DNA of 64,000 nucleotides from Trochalopteron elliotii (taxonomy: Eukaryota > Chordata > Aves > Passeriformes > Leiothrichidae), in contig JANPWX010000108.1 of NCBI GenBank assembly GCA_024734555.1, positions 475,756 through 539,755 of the forward strand, in the 5' to 3' direction. Shown here piece by piece: positions 37,641-52,174 of the stretch. A program made the translations under genes and the position numbers. Each line of letters begins with the position of its first letter. The first letter of the stretch is position 1. The notes below the pieces were generated by a model. The model saw nothing but the letters and a program-made list of their open reading frames with translations. It made no database searches and was not told the DNA's origin.

Positions 37641-40600
37641 AGGCTTGCCATTGTGCAGATTGTTACCAGCAAGGGTGACATTCCTGGCATGAAGAAAAGC
37701 AGCTGACCACAGAAAAAAAATTTTTTGTTCTGTGTTTTTATCCCATTACATATTCCACAAAAATACCATTGTGTACAGCACAAGATGACAGACTATGCTG
37801 TCAGCGCTGAGTTCCTAAGATATTTTTAGATATTTTTGGTATTCATAAACACAGCATCTGAATTAAAAAAAAAAAAAAGAAAAAAAGAAAAAAGAATAAA
37901 ACCTGTCAATATGAGGAGAAATCTAGCTTAATCAAAAGGAAAATTAGCTAGATCACAGGCTAGCAGAGAAAGATCTGCAATTACTGTGTTGAGTGCATTT
38001 AGGAAAAAGGTATTTTGGAGGAGTCAAGGAAAGCTACCAGACATAATGGGTTTTGATTAAGGAACAAAAATTTTTAAAAAGTGACAGGGAAAGCTTAAAA
38101 ATAGCTATGTTTTCAAAAGTTTTAAAGTGTCTAAATTCCAAACAAATCTAAAGTTCAAAAGTAGTTTCTGGTCTAATTTTAAATAAAGTTGTGTTAATAT
38201 TTAAATAAATAATAAGTAGTGTTTGTTGCTTTTAAACTGCTTTGATTACAATTTCTGTATTTTTCTGCTTTCATTTTCTCTCAGTCATTTCTCGGGAATG
38301 TCACACAGGAAACATGATGTTCCAGCTGGCCAGAAGCCATCTAAATGTGCAGGTTTAAACTGCATGTTAACTTTAAGTCTATGAATTAACAGCACTGCAC
38401 AAAAAGACATAAGGCTTCCTTACACCTCATTCCCAATTATTCTCTTCTCCCACACTTGCAATTCACAAGGCTGGATCACAGGTCTAATTCAGCTGAGAAT
38501 GAAGTCAGTAAAAAAGACCTAGTCTTGCAAGGACTTATATTAAAAAAAAGCTAATCTGTTTTCCTTTGTAATTTATCCTTCAGGATTTTTTTTCTTTTAT
38601 TAAGCATTTAAGTTCTCCTTTTAGTATATGAGACACATATCTTTTCACCTTATTTTGTTAAACAAAATGGGCAAGTCAGACCAAGCATTTCCAATGGCTG
38701 CTTTTGTAAGTTTCCCTTACATTGGCTTTGACAACAAATATGAGCGTGCAGTCAACAAGGAATAGAAGCTTACAAAGTCTTCTGAACCTGTAATTATGCT
38801 TTGGACACACATCAATAAAGCCAAAACATGATTTATTCACAGTTGTCTCCCACAGAGTAATTCCTTAGATGGCAACAGTCCACAGGACAAAAGTCATTCA
38901 CAGGGCTTTATCAATTAGCCATCCCATCCACAATCTTATTCCCATGGTAGTCAGCAATAGCCTGTGCAGAGGAAAAAGCCAGAAATTTCAGAATAAGGCA
39001 CTGTAAGGCATCAAAGCCACCTTGTATGCATCTGCATTTTAAGTATCTAATATCGTAACTCTCCTGAAGTCAGTCATGTAAGTGTCTTTACATATGCAGA
39101 AAACAGCCTAGAAGTTCTTCAAAAAGAGACCCAAGTACACCTCTGCAAAGTATCTAAGGTGAACTGAGTTTTGCACTCTGAAGGTCTGCAAAAATATTTT
39201 GCTCTACAAAGTATGCTCTGGCCTTACCTTGGAAAGACCATTTTCTGAATCTTAGTATCTTGTTCTCAAGAAAATATTGCTCTCTGACTGCCAATCCCAC
39301 ATACTGCATGGAAAAGTATTTCCATCTATTATTTCAAAAGTTGTATGTTTCAATTTCATTACTCCTTTGACTCCCATTTCTGGAAAATAAAACAACAAGA
39401 TCGGAAAATAAAACAACAAGATCAGAAAATTGTCCCTCGTCTCTACAATTCTTATAATTTTATAGATCTTTTTCTGTCACCATTTTTTTTTCCTGAAATT
39501 TCATAACTTAAACTTTCAGTCTTTCTTCAGTGGTCCTAATGACAAAAATGCCGTCATCTCTAATTCTCTCCCTCCCTTTTGATGTGGGGTTATGTGTTTC
39601 TGGATGGAGTATTTCAGGTAGGCATGTGGCATTGGCTGTGCAGGAGACTTTTCTATCTCATTTCTCAGGGATCGTAAATCCAACTTGTCTTTTCCACCTG
39701 CAACTGCACAGAGCTCACTGAAGAGCAAGATCCAGATTATTTTCCAGGACTGACATGTTAAACATAGAAACACTTATGGCATACAAGTAGACACAATTTT
39801 CTTCACAAAAATTATTTTCTTTCAATTCTTCAGCACTGAACTTCAGCAAATTTTCTGTTCAGCTGAAGCTTAATTTCTTTTTTTGAACTACATTAACTTT
39901 TTTTTCTTTCCGTAAACTTCTTTTCTTCTTGTTTAGCTTTCTTTCTAATGCATTAATGCATTAACAAGCCAAACATTGAATATATATGAAAGTCTGAGAC
40001 ACCTACTTTTAACCTTTCATATTGATGAAAACTGATTTTTTTTCTCTTTTGTTTCCCACTCCCCATTTCGTATACATAACAGGATACAAACCCTCAAACA
40101 ATAATAATTTCATTTGTTTATTACCTTTCTTTAGAGACCTGGTTAATAGTATTTTGAAAAACTAAATAAATTGTCATCAGGATCACATTTTTATTTTTAT
40201 ACTTTGGAAGAGTTTGAATTCATTAGAGAGAGAATTTACCTTTGTAGAGATGAGGTTGTTTTGCTTTTCTCATATCACCATCTACATTCAATTTCATTAT
40301 TCCACTTATAAATTTTAAACAACTTATTGCCTTTCAGACATGTCTGTGGCTTACTTGTCAGAGAGTTCCTGAATGACAGGGAATCATTCTGAGGTACAAA
40401 GTAAAATATTTTCTACTGTCAAACCTTCTAATCTATTAACATTTTTTAATGGCAGACTGCACAATTTCTGGTAGCACGTCTGATGTTTTACTCTCAGGCT
40501 CTTTGGTAGTCTTCCAACATTGTCTTCTATTTGCTGAACCAGCTGTAGCAACAACAAATAAAAGTAAAATTGAAGGGCAAAATATTTTCCTGATGCTACT

Positions 40601-43600
40601 GACCTAGGCAAATTGTTGGATATGTCAGCAAATAGTTACATTCAGACTTGACCCGATGTACCACAGGACATCATCTAAGAAAATCTACAATGGAGTAAAT
40701 ATTTGAAAATCAGAGAGCAAACAACACTCGTTCAGAGAGAAAAAGTTCCCTTTCAACAGCTTGCATAAATACCACTTATGCATAACTCAGGTGAGCCCCT
40801 AAGAGGGGACAAAAGTTACTGTAATGGCAAAGTCAAATACTTATAATGCCATAAAAATAGTGTGGTAGTGATGTAATGTATTCATTACAAGCTCATCCTG
40901 TTTCATTTGGGTGTAACTCTTCTATAATATCTCTGTGGAATACGCAGTGCCTTTCTGGGCATTGTTATTGCATACCCATCAGAGAAGGAATACAAATGCA
41001 TTATGAAAAACACTGAGCCCCAAATCCTCTTATTCTCCTAAGATGGCACCAGATTTAACAGAGAGCCTCTAAAGGCTGTAAATAAATTGATATTGATATC
41101 TAATTTATAAGAAGAATATGGAATTTTCATAATAATGTCTAAAATTGAGATAGCATCATATAATCCAACAGGATCAAATAGAAAGAATTTTATAGCAAAC
41201 ACTGCACATTATGATACTGTGTTTTATTCAGTTTCCCACAGAAGTACTTCACCAAGTAGTGAAAGGATTTTGATATTTCAGATAAAAACATATATTTAGA
41301 TTTAATACTATTAAAGATGATGGAAATTGGCAGAAGTAAAACAAGGGATATTTCTCTTTATGGAGAAAGCTGCTGGTACAGCCATTTACAGAGCAGTATC
41401 ACACTCATCATGCAATTAGACAAACTGACAACAAAGACAAGCACAACAAAGTTTGAAGGAAATGGACCTGTTTTTTCCTTTCAAAAACTTTCCTTCCAGG
41501 CACTGACATGAGGACAGGTTAGACTACTGCTAACACAGAAAACGATTGGGAAAAATAAACAAACATTTGCATTTTGGAAATGTAGGATAAGAAAGGGGGA
41601 AAACAAGAAAAAAATAGATAAAAAGAGAAAATAACTGTATCATTCATATCTTCTTGACAACTGAGGGAAGTAAATATGCTCCAATTGAACAAAAGAGCAG
41701 CTTTTATCAATCAGAAAGGCTAGTGACATCACTTGTTTCAGAGACACTAAAAGTAGGTTTATTTGTCTGCTTGCTTAACAGCTTTGAATTCTGCACCCAT
41801 GATTAATTTGTGGTCTTGAGCATTCAATCAAAAATTGTGTAGTCTATGAGCTCTCAAAGACTGCAGACTATGGCTAGCATACCCGTTGACTATGCACCAA
41901 TCCTATCATCAGAAAGTTCTTGAAATTTCTTTTTTACTACCAAGCCTCAAATCTCATGCTCTGATTTGAAACCTTTCTCAAAGTGATACCTATCTCACTT
42001 TGTCCTAGAGAAAACTTGATGGAGCCCCTCTTCCACTACGTATAAGACATGACCATTGGTCTGGCACTCAGAATTAGGTAAAAGTCACAAATCTGTCTCT
42101 TTTTCAATGGAATTGTAATTCCATACCTCATTTTTGTTTTGTTTTGTTTTAGTTTTTTTCTGATTGACCCATAAGCAAGATTGAGTGGCTTAAACTGATA
42201 AAGAACCATTACAAGTTTAGAGGATATAAAATATGTATTAGATTTTACGTGGTAAACCCTGATAGATCTAAGTATTTGAATAGGCATTTCTAGTGTCTAT
42301 AGCACTTGAAAAGTTCCACTTTAATCTCTGAATGTCATCAAAAATATCCAGCAATAATCTCTGATTTTAATATGGTTCTTAATGGTGGAAAATTTACCTG
42401 AGAGTGATTTAATTTTGTGTTTAACTGCATCAGTCATCTCTGTCTACAGGCATGTTATTTTATATAAATGCAGTGCTTGAATAACTGGATAGGGTCTCTT
42501 AGCTGTCTTAAATTTATTTTACTTATCTTTATATATGAGTAAATGTAGCAGAAAGAATCAAAAATACACCTCAAATTCTCTCCAAGGTAAATCTCCAAGG
42601 CAAGTCCAGTAATAACAAACAAGCAAACAAAAAGTTAAAAGACAACCAATTAATTAAGACCCTGTTGGTGAAGCAGAAATTTCAAAGGCATATATGGAGA
42701 AAAAGCACAAAATTTTCAAAAAACAATATGAGTTTCCTAAGGTGCTTAAAGGTTTGAAGCCTCATAAATACTGAGTTATATGATATAAAAGCTCTGAATG
42801 CTGAAGTTATAGATGGGAGTTGTCACTGGGGATAAAACTGTAGACAGTTTGCACAAAACCTTAAATAGACATGTGATGTTTCCAAATGTTCTGTGAAAAG
42901 AAAAGTAAGATTTTGTTGCAGTCTCTATGCTGGTAATTATCAGATTGGCAGATGAAACAGCAAAAGGTTGTGAAAGTTGTCTTTTGCTTTGTTCTTCTCT
43001 ATGATGACAAGCATCATTCTGCTGTGGCAAATGTTTATTCCCTTGCAATGCCACCCCAGATTGGGGAAAATCCTCACTTGAGATATCTGCTTTTGGATGA
43101 GCTTATTGTTGAGCTAAAATATGACCTCTTTGGAGAGCTGATTTTGCCCTCCAAGAAAACATGAATTATCACTTGCATGGCCACAAGCTGTCATGGCTCT
43201 GATTGCAATGTCATATATATGCCCATCTTGCCCAGATCTGGCTACCTGGGCTCAGCTTTGGATGCAGCTATGTGGCCTTAAACCAGAGCTGTGTGAGAAA
43301 AAAACTGTGAGAAGAAATGCCTCCTTTCCTTAAGAGCTGCTTTTCAGCTCAGCTACTCACCCTCTTTGGATGTCTGGATGTCTCACTTCAGTGTCATAAC
43401 AACAGCATGCAACTCTGAGGTCTTCATGTCAATCTGTAAATTAATCTAAGTAGGAAAAGTAGCACAACTCTAGGACATTGAGTGTAACAATGTTGAATAG
43501 CGCAGTGGAGTCTCTGGCCCTCTTCTTGCATTCAGAATTGCCTGGAGAAAGAAAAAGGATAATCTGCTTCGCCTCTAGATAGTTTACAATATAATAAAGT

Positions 43601-43905
43601 TCTCTTAATAGAGATTAAACTTGATTATTATAACTGAAAATTAACCATGATTAAAATAAACTTGATACAGTGAAACATATCAAATGAAAATATACTTGAT
43701 ATCTGTGCTACAAATGATATTAATACAAACTGCACCATAACTGGCTCCTTCCTTAGTTTTAAGTTCTGGGGGTCATTTTTCCTTTTTTTAATGTATTTCA
43801 GGCCCTAAAGCATATGTCTTATGTTTGGTGCCTAAGAAATTTTCTTCTTTCTACTGGATTCATTATCTCCTTGTCTTTAGATTTTGTCATCTTATTTACT
43901 GAATT
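37641..43905. other. AT-rich intron sequence, no gene
   Basis: About 6.3 kb with no recognised interspersed repeat. Contents noted: an interrupted A-rich run near 37865-37896 and a 21-bp duplication (listed separately). Open frames at 39516-39773, 42036-42287 and 42776-43054 have no recognisable domain. Confidence 0.5.
39382..39423. repeat. 21-bp tandem duplication
   Basis: Two perfect copies of a 21-bp unit beginning GGAAAATAAAACAACAAGA, at 39382 and 39403. Confidence 0.9.
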
Positions 43906-44232
43906 TTCACAGAATCAAGAATTAGCACATAGAATATTCCAAGGTCAATAAACCTCCATTTGGGTTATAGTCTGACTCCTGACCCTGCACAGGACAGCCC
44001 AAGAATCACATCATGGAGCATTGTTATTGAACTCTGTCAGGATGGTGCTTGATCTCTTCCCTGTGGAGCCTGCCCAGTACTCAGATACCCTCTGGGTGAA
44101 AAACCTTTTCCTGATATCCAACCTAAATGTCCCCTGACACAGCTTCATGTTGTTTCCTCAAGACCTGTCACTGGTCACCTCAGAGAAGAGATCAGCACAT
44201 GGCCCTCTACTGCCTGCATGATCAGGATGAAA
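43906..44232 (-). mobile_element. CR1 LINE 3' fragment
   Basis: Starts TTCACAGAATCAAGAATTAG with CATAGAATATTCCAAGG, then TGACTCCTGACCCTGC, CATGGAGCATTG, GTGAAAAACCTTTTCCTGAT and AGACCTGTCACTGGTC: the CR1 3' region in reverse. The right edge is approximate. The plus-strand open frame at 44127-44450 overlaps it and is not a gene. Confidence 0.88.
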
Positions 44233-47200
44233 ATTCTGTATTGATGTTGAATAAATTTATGCTTAAACAAGTTACAATTCCAGATGGAAAGAGAAATTCG
44301 AGGCATTGGACAATTTTTCTCTGTGCATGTTTATATCAGCTTATGGCAAGTCCCCTCATCTGGCAGGAGTCTGCAGTGGCTGTTGCAAGTTGTTTGGAAG
44401 TCCTCAGAATCTATAAGGGATTCTCTCTTCTGAGCGATGATGGAGATTAGGAAGCAGTAAAAATCAGGTCCTTAATTTGAGAAAGCAAAGGATATAAAGA
44501 CTCTCCTTATCTCCTGCATACACTGTTAATCAGTGGTATCAATCTTCTGAATACTGTCATGGTGAGCTGATTTACACAGACTACCATCACTTCAGAAATG
44601 AAGTAGAGCAGAGTTGAACAAAAATGCTTTCCAGTCTTAACAGATCGCTCGGTTCATGAATCCAGATGTAATTTTAGAAGGCTGTAAAACTTTAAAAGAG
44701 GCTCCTGACCATTGTGAGCTGACTCGAAATCAGTGAATCTTAACTTTTCTAGAGAAGCTGACTAGACATTTTAGAGATTATTGTTTTGGGGTTTTTTTTA
44801 ATGACTTGAACATTTTAATATAGTTTATTATTAGATGGGATACTATTAAGCTCACAAAATCAAAGACAAGTGCCTTCTTTCTTTTTTTAACAGATTACTT
44901 ATTTCCATAATGAGTTATTTAATCTTCAGTTTTCTTTAAGCTCACCCAAAGGGATGTTTATGATCTTCAAAAGGAAGCTTTCTTGCTATATTAAGCAACA
45001 ACTAAAACTGAATTCTGATACAGAGGATGAGTTCAGGTTTTAAGGCATTATAAAACAACAGTGAAGTTAATCATCATGATGACCTCAGTTGATCGGATGG
45101 ATAATCACCAGAAAGACAGGACTGGTGCATCAGGTTTTTGGACATTTTTGCCTTGCAGAAGCTTGATTTATTTTGGCAGATAGAAACATTATAGATCTCT
45201 CCTATGCATGTATATACTTTCTCCTCAAGGTTACCAAAGTGAGACATTGATACCATCTCCTCTGCAGTTTCTCCTGAAAGAGAGAAGACATCAAATCAAA
45301 GAAAGATATTTCTATTAGGAGACAGCATTTGCATCTTTCTGTTCATCATTTCCAGTATAAACAACAAAGATGTGAGCAGAGCAGCTTGCTATTCCATATC
45401 TGTATTTCGTTAAAATAAATTTTGTTACATAGGTTATGAACTGAAGCTGAGATCAACAATATTCTGGCAAATAAGTTTCAATCTTGGTTTACTTTTTCTC
45501 TATCTTCAAATAAAATAGCATGTGCATCTTTCACATGAAATTATTCATCATGGGTAAAAAAAGGGAAAGAAACAAGTTTGTTTATTTAATTAAGGAAACA
45601 CCAAAAATTTTTGCTTTTTAACACAATAGTTTGCATTCTGTGGCATCAAGATCTGAATAAATATTAAACTATTTATCTTACGATATTCCATCCATGCAGA
45701 CACAGAAAATATTCATTATAATAAAATACAAACAAAATCAAAGGTTAAAATAACTACAAAACAGATGTGTTTGTTCCTAATTTACTGTAAACTTCAGGCA
45801 TAAGTATCCATAATATGAAATTGATATTCTCGTTTCCTGGTACAGTCTTATAAAACAAGGAATTTTAAAAATATGCATAGAATGAAATAACTGGAAAATA
45901 TAATGTCTGTTGTACAGACATGGTTGATGAATTTTTATTCATTCTAGATCAGATTTTAAAAAAATATCAAAATCTAAATTCTCCAGAAAAAAAAAGTGGG
46001 AGTAGGAGTGAGGATTGGTGTGAATGAATATACAAAACTTCTCCAACAAGCAGAACACCTAGAAATCAATATCAATAAGTAAAACACAATAATGTGACAT
46101 GTATTTAAGTGAATAGTTTATGAGGAATGTTTGGGTGTACAAAGAGAATGACAATATTTATTTGGGAAGAAATATTTGAAACCTAATGAAAAATAATTCC
46201 CCAGTCAAAATTATTTGATTTTGACAGTACTGAAACAAAATGAAAATTATAACTCATGAAAAAAAAATCTCTTTTTAGAGACTGTTCATATAAAATATCT
46301 TATTTTTGGCAACCCACACATTTGAAAGTCACATGTTATACCTTTCCTATTGCATGTAGTGAAGAATGTTTCATTACTGATGGTATCACTGATACTCATT
46401 GGCAAATGAGTAAAGATACCTTATGGAGGGTATTGTTCCCTCTTATGGGGTCACTGTTGCTGCATTATTTGTGTTTTGCCAGCCCTATCGTGAAGCTGCT
46501 CAAAGTCTCAGAATGGGACTGGAAACAAAGCACAGCAAAAGAGAAATGCCAACAGCAGTCCTGCAACTCCCAGGGGCAGAAGGCTCTCTGTAAAAGCTGA
46601 TTTTTATTCCATAGTACACATGCAAAATGCAGTCTTCAGTCACACTGCCCTTAATGCTCAAAAATGACAAAGTTCCTTGGGGAGTCCACATTTGTAACAC
46701 TACTGTTGTCAAACTTAATCAGGTTTTGTATCAGTTAGCCATCTATATTTTGGCTACACAGTCTATATAAAATGCTATCTAACAAACACCTCTGATTGTA
46801 AGACATGATATCTCAGGTCCTAAGGCTCAAAGCAGACACTGAGACTGACCTAAGTGGTCCCTAAGGAAGATGCATTGCCCCTCAAACCAACACATAATAC
46901 CATGGTGATCCAAGTATAAAAAGCCTTTTAGAGGTTGCACTTCTCAGCTGTAGCATTGCTTTGCTGCTGTAAAACACTCATAATATTTGAAGTGACTTTT
47001 ACAGCAAAATATTCATCACTGGGAGAAATAGGTGTGCTCTTCTGAGGTTCCTCATTGCTACATAAAATCTGTAATTGCAATCTCATTCCCTTATTTCCTA
47101 TATATAGTGTTTTGCCTGGTCAGTGTTCAGGCACAGTTCTAAGTGAATGAGTGAATATCTTTATTTGTGGAAGTAAGGGTTTGAAAGGTTTTTTAGTCTT

Positions 47201-47460
47201 TGACAGTAGGTTTTCTCCAACTCTGTTATTGACAACACCTCAGCTCATGAAGTATTATTACTGTTCTGAATGCCTACACTTTGAGACTGTGGAATATTAA
47301 AAAAAAAAAAAAAGGCTAAAATTAAGCAAAGGGAGTTAGGCTGAAACAGATACTTTAATAATATTTCATAGAAATGTTGAAATGAGGACCCTCAAGACAC
47401 AACATTATTGGCTGTGGTAACGTCACAGAATACCACAGAGACTACAATTCATCCAGGCTG

Positions 47461-47492
<32 letters not shown>

Positions 47493-48720
47493 GGACTTAA
47501 ACATATGGCCTAACTTTAAATGCACATATAACACCTTTAAATAGTTCAAACATTCATAACTCTATGAGTCAGGCAAAGATTAGGCATGTGAAATAGATAG
47601 CACCCTTTGCATATAAGAGGTACCTTCTGTACTAGAATTTTTAGGGTTACAAAAAATCATATGCTATAGCTGAGGCTGACAGGGAACAGATCTCATTGTC
47701 CAAACACAGCTTATTCACTGTCAATGAGTAAACATGCACCAAGCACCACTAAGGTAAAATGCATTTAAACTTGAAGGCCACATCACTGTTCATTTTTAAA
47801 TTAATGCTGTTTCTCCAGCCAGTCCTGCTGAAAAAACTCAATTTACATAACAGGTTATTCCACAAATTAAATAATTAGTCAATCACAACCTGAGGTACTC
47901 ATGAGTATGCAAACAACTGCAGAATTTATCTTAAAATACTCACAAACTTTGGGAGAAGGTGAACTGGAATCATACCACACTTTCTGAAGGCAATTCCTTT
48001 ATTCCAACAAGGTAAAATTTCCTGATGTCATTGAAAGTGTCACTAATCAAAACACCTCTCTAGTTCATAAGGGGCCTCTTCCTTTCCAACTGGTATGTGA
48101 AATAATTCAGTTACGCTCTCTTTGAGGACTTCATTTTCACAGTGAGGAATGGGTATGTTTGCATCAGTTAAAAGCAGTTAAAATTTATTTTTATCCAGAA
48201 AAATGTACCATTTTGAGAGAGAGAATTTCTGTTGTGACTTCCTCTTCCTACTTTCTTTCCCTCCCACAATCCTCCACATCTACGCAGTAAGAGCTATTTG
48301 ATGAATTTGTAAGTTCCCTTTTGTGCAATTATTATGATAGATCAGACAATAACATCAAATTTTCCTCAGTCAGGAAAAAAAATCTTTTCTGTGGAAAATG
48401 GTTGAAGTACTTCCTGGAAATGGCAGTCCAAAATAACAAGGGAAGGGGCAGAAGTGAGCTGAATTCATGTCTTGAGAACCAGGAAGAAATTACTTTCGTA
48501 GAGAATGAAACTGATTGAGCTTTTCCATTCTGTTCTACTGACACCTCTCACGCAGTGTGACTCAGATGATTAAGGCTACATACTCAATCTGTTTTGACAG
48601 AACTTAGGTCATCCAGAGTCACATGTATTGTGTGTGTATGGGTGAGTGAGAATGAGATGGGGAGGAAGGGAGACTGTGGGCATACACATGGGACTTGATT
48701 GGTTTTGTAGTCTTAGCAAA
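44233..48720. other. AT-rich intron sequence, no gene
   Basis: No recognised repeat family. It holds two A runs: 47299-47313 and a 26-bp pure run at 47467-47492. The 114-codon open frame at 46256-46600 shows no domain. Confidence 0.5.
47467..47492. repeat. Poly(A) tract, 26 bp
   Basis: Pure A run with no polyadenylation signal upstream and no flanking direct repeats that I could see. Confidence 0.9.
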
Positions 48721-48805
48721 TAGAATCATAGAACCACAGAATCATAGAGTGGCCTGGGTTGGAGGGGATATTAAAGGTCATCTTCTTAAAATAATTTTTT
48801 GTCAG
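48721..48805 (-). mobile_element. Short CR1 3' fragment
   Basis: Begins TAGAATCATAGAACCACAGA, then AATCATAGAGTGGCCTGGG, TTGGAGGGGATATTAAAGG and TCATCTTC: the terminal 80 bp of CR1 in reverse. Confidence 0.85.
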
Positions 48806-49148
48806 TTGCCCAGCCAATTGGAAGTCTGCTAGTGTATTGACCAGGGCTGTAGTTAGCCAATGCACTGTTCTACCCAGCCATTCTGTCCACACTGGGGGCC
48901 GGCAGCTCCTGGTCTCTCTCTAGAGGATTAATGCAACAGTATTAACGAAGAACTCCGTCTGGTTGCCTTTCAAGACCAGAAAGAATAACTCAGACACTGT
49001 CTAACCTCATGTGTGATATGAGATACAGAATATCCATAAAAAAGACAATACCAGGACTGCCTGTCTCCACAGAGACAAAAATAATTGTTCCTCCTAATGT
49101 CCTGAGAGAAAAAGCACAAAACGTGTCCTTTCAGTTCCTCAAAATTCT

Positions 49149-49149
<1 letters not shown>
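48806..49149. other. Intron sequence before the CA repeat
   Basis: Contains a short GC-richer patch (about 48870-48915) with no recognised identity. Confidence 0.45.

Positions 49150-49196
<47 letters not shown>
49150..49196. repeat. (AC)n microsatellite
   Basis: About 23 uninterrupted AC dinucleotides. Open frames through it (for example minus-strand CVCVCV runs at 48970-49194) are artefacts of the repeat. Confidence 0.98.
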
Positions 49197-49200
<4 letters not shown>

Positions 49201-52174
49201 TTTCTCGTGTTAACTCTGAGTCTTTTAATTATTTCTCATGATTTGACCAGTAGATGCAGTTTAGTGTCGTGCGTTTGTGATGCTTTCATTCTTCAAATTG
49301 CTGAACCTGGTTATTTGTGTTGGGTTATTGGTCACTGAAGTAACAAAATATTTTTTCTGCTTGAAACTTGTACAGCAGAAATAAAATGAATGCCAAATAA
49401 TAAATTGTTCTCCCCAATTGATAATAAGCTTTTATCACAATATTGTTCATAATTTAAAACTACCGAGAAGATTTTGATGATCATTCTAGATAGGCACTCA
49501 GACATATGAATATAGGTATATGAAGCCAGCATTGATTCATACACTTTTTCAAAAATGCAATCTTAATTTTTTTTTCCTACAGGTACAAAGTAAGGTAAAT
49601 TTAATTTATTTAAGTGAGAAAAATTGCCACTAAATCTTTCTGAGATTTTATATCTATGCTTCTGTACATGAAAGATGACTTTATTCTTATGTGGTACTTC
49701 TATCTTGCCATCACAGTGTCTCATCTAATAGCCAGGATTGTATCTCTTTCAAATGCAGTGTCTAAAGTTATGTTGATGGCAAAGAGATGAGATATGTCTA
49801 TGAGATTAGTCTATGTATATGGTTGCCATGATGCATCAATAATCCAGTTTATTTTAGTTCTTTCCCTTGTTAAAAAAGAGTAAAAAACAAAACCAACAGA
49901 AAAATATGAAGGTCTTTTCTGTTGAGTTCAGTTTGCCAGATTTCTGTTAGGAATAAAGATATTTCAAAGGTTTCAATCATCTCCCAAGCCAGCTCAAAAC
50001 ATGTGACCATTCATTTTTTTTCTACGTTGTATATATGCAACATATATAAAAGATCATAATGTGTAGAAAAGTTTGTAATTCTAAAAAATCACATATCTTC
50101 TTCATGTGTTAGTTTTGTTTGGTTTTGGTAGCTTGACTTCAAAGAATAAAGTATCTGTTAATAAAAAATACTTTGTCTTCTAAAACTCTGAATTATTTTT
50201 TTTACATCACTAGATTTCCTCTTTTTTCTTCAAAGACTATTGACAATTGTTTATTCTCATATTTTCTCTCTAATGTATGTATCTTTCCTATCTTATGACT
50301 CAGTTTAGTTCAGTTTTTGTTAGGAGTTAATTTTTTTTAGCCTTGTTTCCTATAAATGAACATAAAATTCATTGAGAGCTTCATCCACTTCTGCCAAGCC
50401 CCTTTCCTTTCCTTGAAATGTAATCAAAAGCCTTTGTTTTATCAACTCGAATCTTGAGAAAGTATATATGTTGAAAGAGCAAGAATTCTGCTCTAAAAGA
50501 CTTAATGAAAAAGCTAGAGGGTTTTTCCTCCCTCTGGCCACTTAACACATGGTTTCCTCACATACACCTTCCATCTTTTCCAGTGACACACTGAAAACTG
50601 CATAACAAAACAGTAATAGAATTTAACTAATACTTAAAAGGTTTTTATATTAAATATTTTATCAGATAAATATTTATTGTGTTTATGAGTCTTTGAGTTT
50701 AGCTATTGATGTTCTTTAAGAAGGAAAAAACTCTCATGTTGAAGCATAGTTTGTAAGGTGAACACCACACTCAGTACACAGGCCAATGTGTATTTCACTA
50801 ATAGTTTCAGGCCTTGCTACATAATGCATGTTTTAAGACTGAAAATCAGCATTTTTGACTTGCTAGGAGTTGTCCAAACCAAAAAATCTGGGTAAAAGAA
50901 AAATACTGGCTGATCAAAGGCCATAATATCTGCTTTACTATTATGAAAATTTCAAGAAATTTCAAGAAATTTCAGTTACGAATTACAGACTTCTGCTAAA
51001 GCTAAAAAGCCACCTCTCATTGTCCCTGAAACAGAGAAAAGACTTTGTATTGCTCTGGATCTTCTTATTCAACTGGGTCAGCCATGGGACTCATGCAAAT
51101 GCTGTTGACAGAGTTATATGAACAAATATGAGATCAATTCTCCCACTTCTGTACTTCCTCCTGGGTAACACATACTTAAGCATGAAAGTAAAATGTCTGT
51201 GTAAAACCTTTGGTGCCTAGAAAGTCCAGGAAGGGTAGGAGAGATTATTTGGGATGTTTGTTAGGAAAGCAGCCATTTAAACCATGTCTGTAGTGGTAAG
51301 AGCAGAGAGGGACCACATTCTGGTCTACCAGCTAACCCAGCACAGCTCAACAGCAAACACCTACATAAATTTTCATTTTTTTCCAGAAAAAGACAGAACT
51401 GCTTACTTTGTAACAACTGCTTACTGGGTGCAGTTCTTGGCATACACCTTTTTCCAGACAGTGGCTGAGCACTCTCTGGAAATGTAGGCATTAACACAGG
51501 CCAAAGCTGTGAGGGCAGGGACTGACAAATAGACACCATGAATGAACCTTGTCTAGGAGTCTATGTAGCCTTACGGGGTAAAACAGAGCAAAAAGGAACC
51601 AGAATATTAAAAATATCAATATAGACAAGTTTGAAATCAGCTGCAGGGTAAAGAAAATAAGGAAGGATACAGAGTGGGAGGCATTCATCTGAGAAACAGA
51701 TCTCATGAACAGGTATACTCATGCATTATTTAGAAATACGGACAAGAATTCAAAAGGAATTTTGAGACAAAGCTGAGGACTTGTGAATCAGAGCAGGAAG
51801 ATGATGTGTAAGAACAGAGATTGGATATACAAAAATCTTCAAAGAAGCCCACAATTGCATTATTTACTTCTGCTCCTGAATAAACATTTTCTGTCTTGCT
51901 TCAGTAGATACATGGTTTTGCTCATTTTCTTTTTACTATGTATGGTGGACTGTTCAAGATTCTTCTTAAAAACTGATTTACACTTTCAAATATGAGTCAT
52001 AAACCAACTTACTACTATTAGATCTATTTTAGGAAGAGAACATGTGGGTTCATACGAAACAGGTCTCAGATCAGGAAAGAACCCCTGTGAACGTATAACT
52101 GTTACCAGACCCAGCATTCCTGTTTCCAACCAATTGACTATGATTACTAATAAAATAGAAAAAACTATTGCTTT
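49197..52174. other. AT-rich intron sequence, no gene
   Basis: No interspersed repeat or exon-like frame recognised. The overlapping open frames at 51261-51706 lie on both strands and lack domains. Confidence 0.5.

Noticed and set aside
47467..47492. Poly(A) tract as the tail of a processed retrocopy
   Set aside because: No AATAAA upstream, no gene-like sequence before it and no visible flanking duplication. The same holds for the tract at 28308-28330.
48970..49194. Cysteine/valine-rich open frame
   Set aside because: The CVCVCV part is just the translation of the (AC)n microsatellite.
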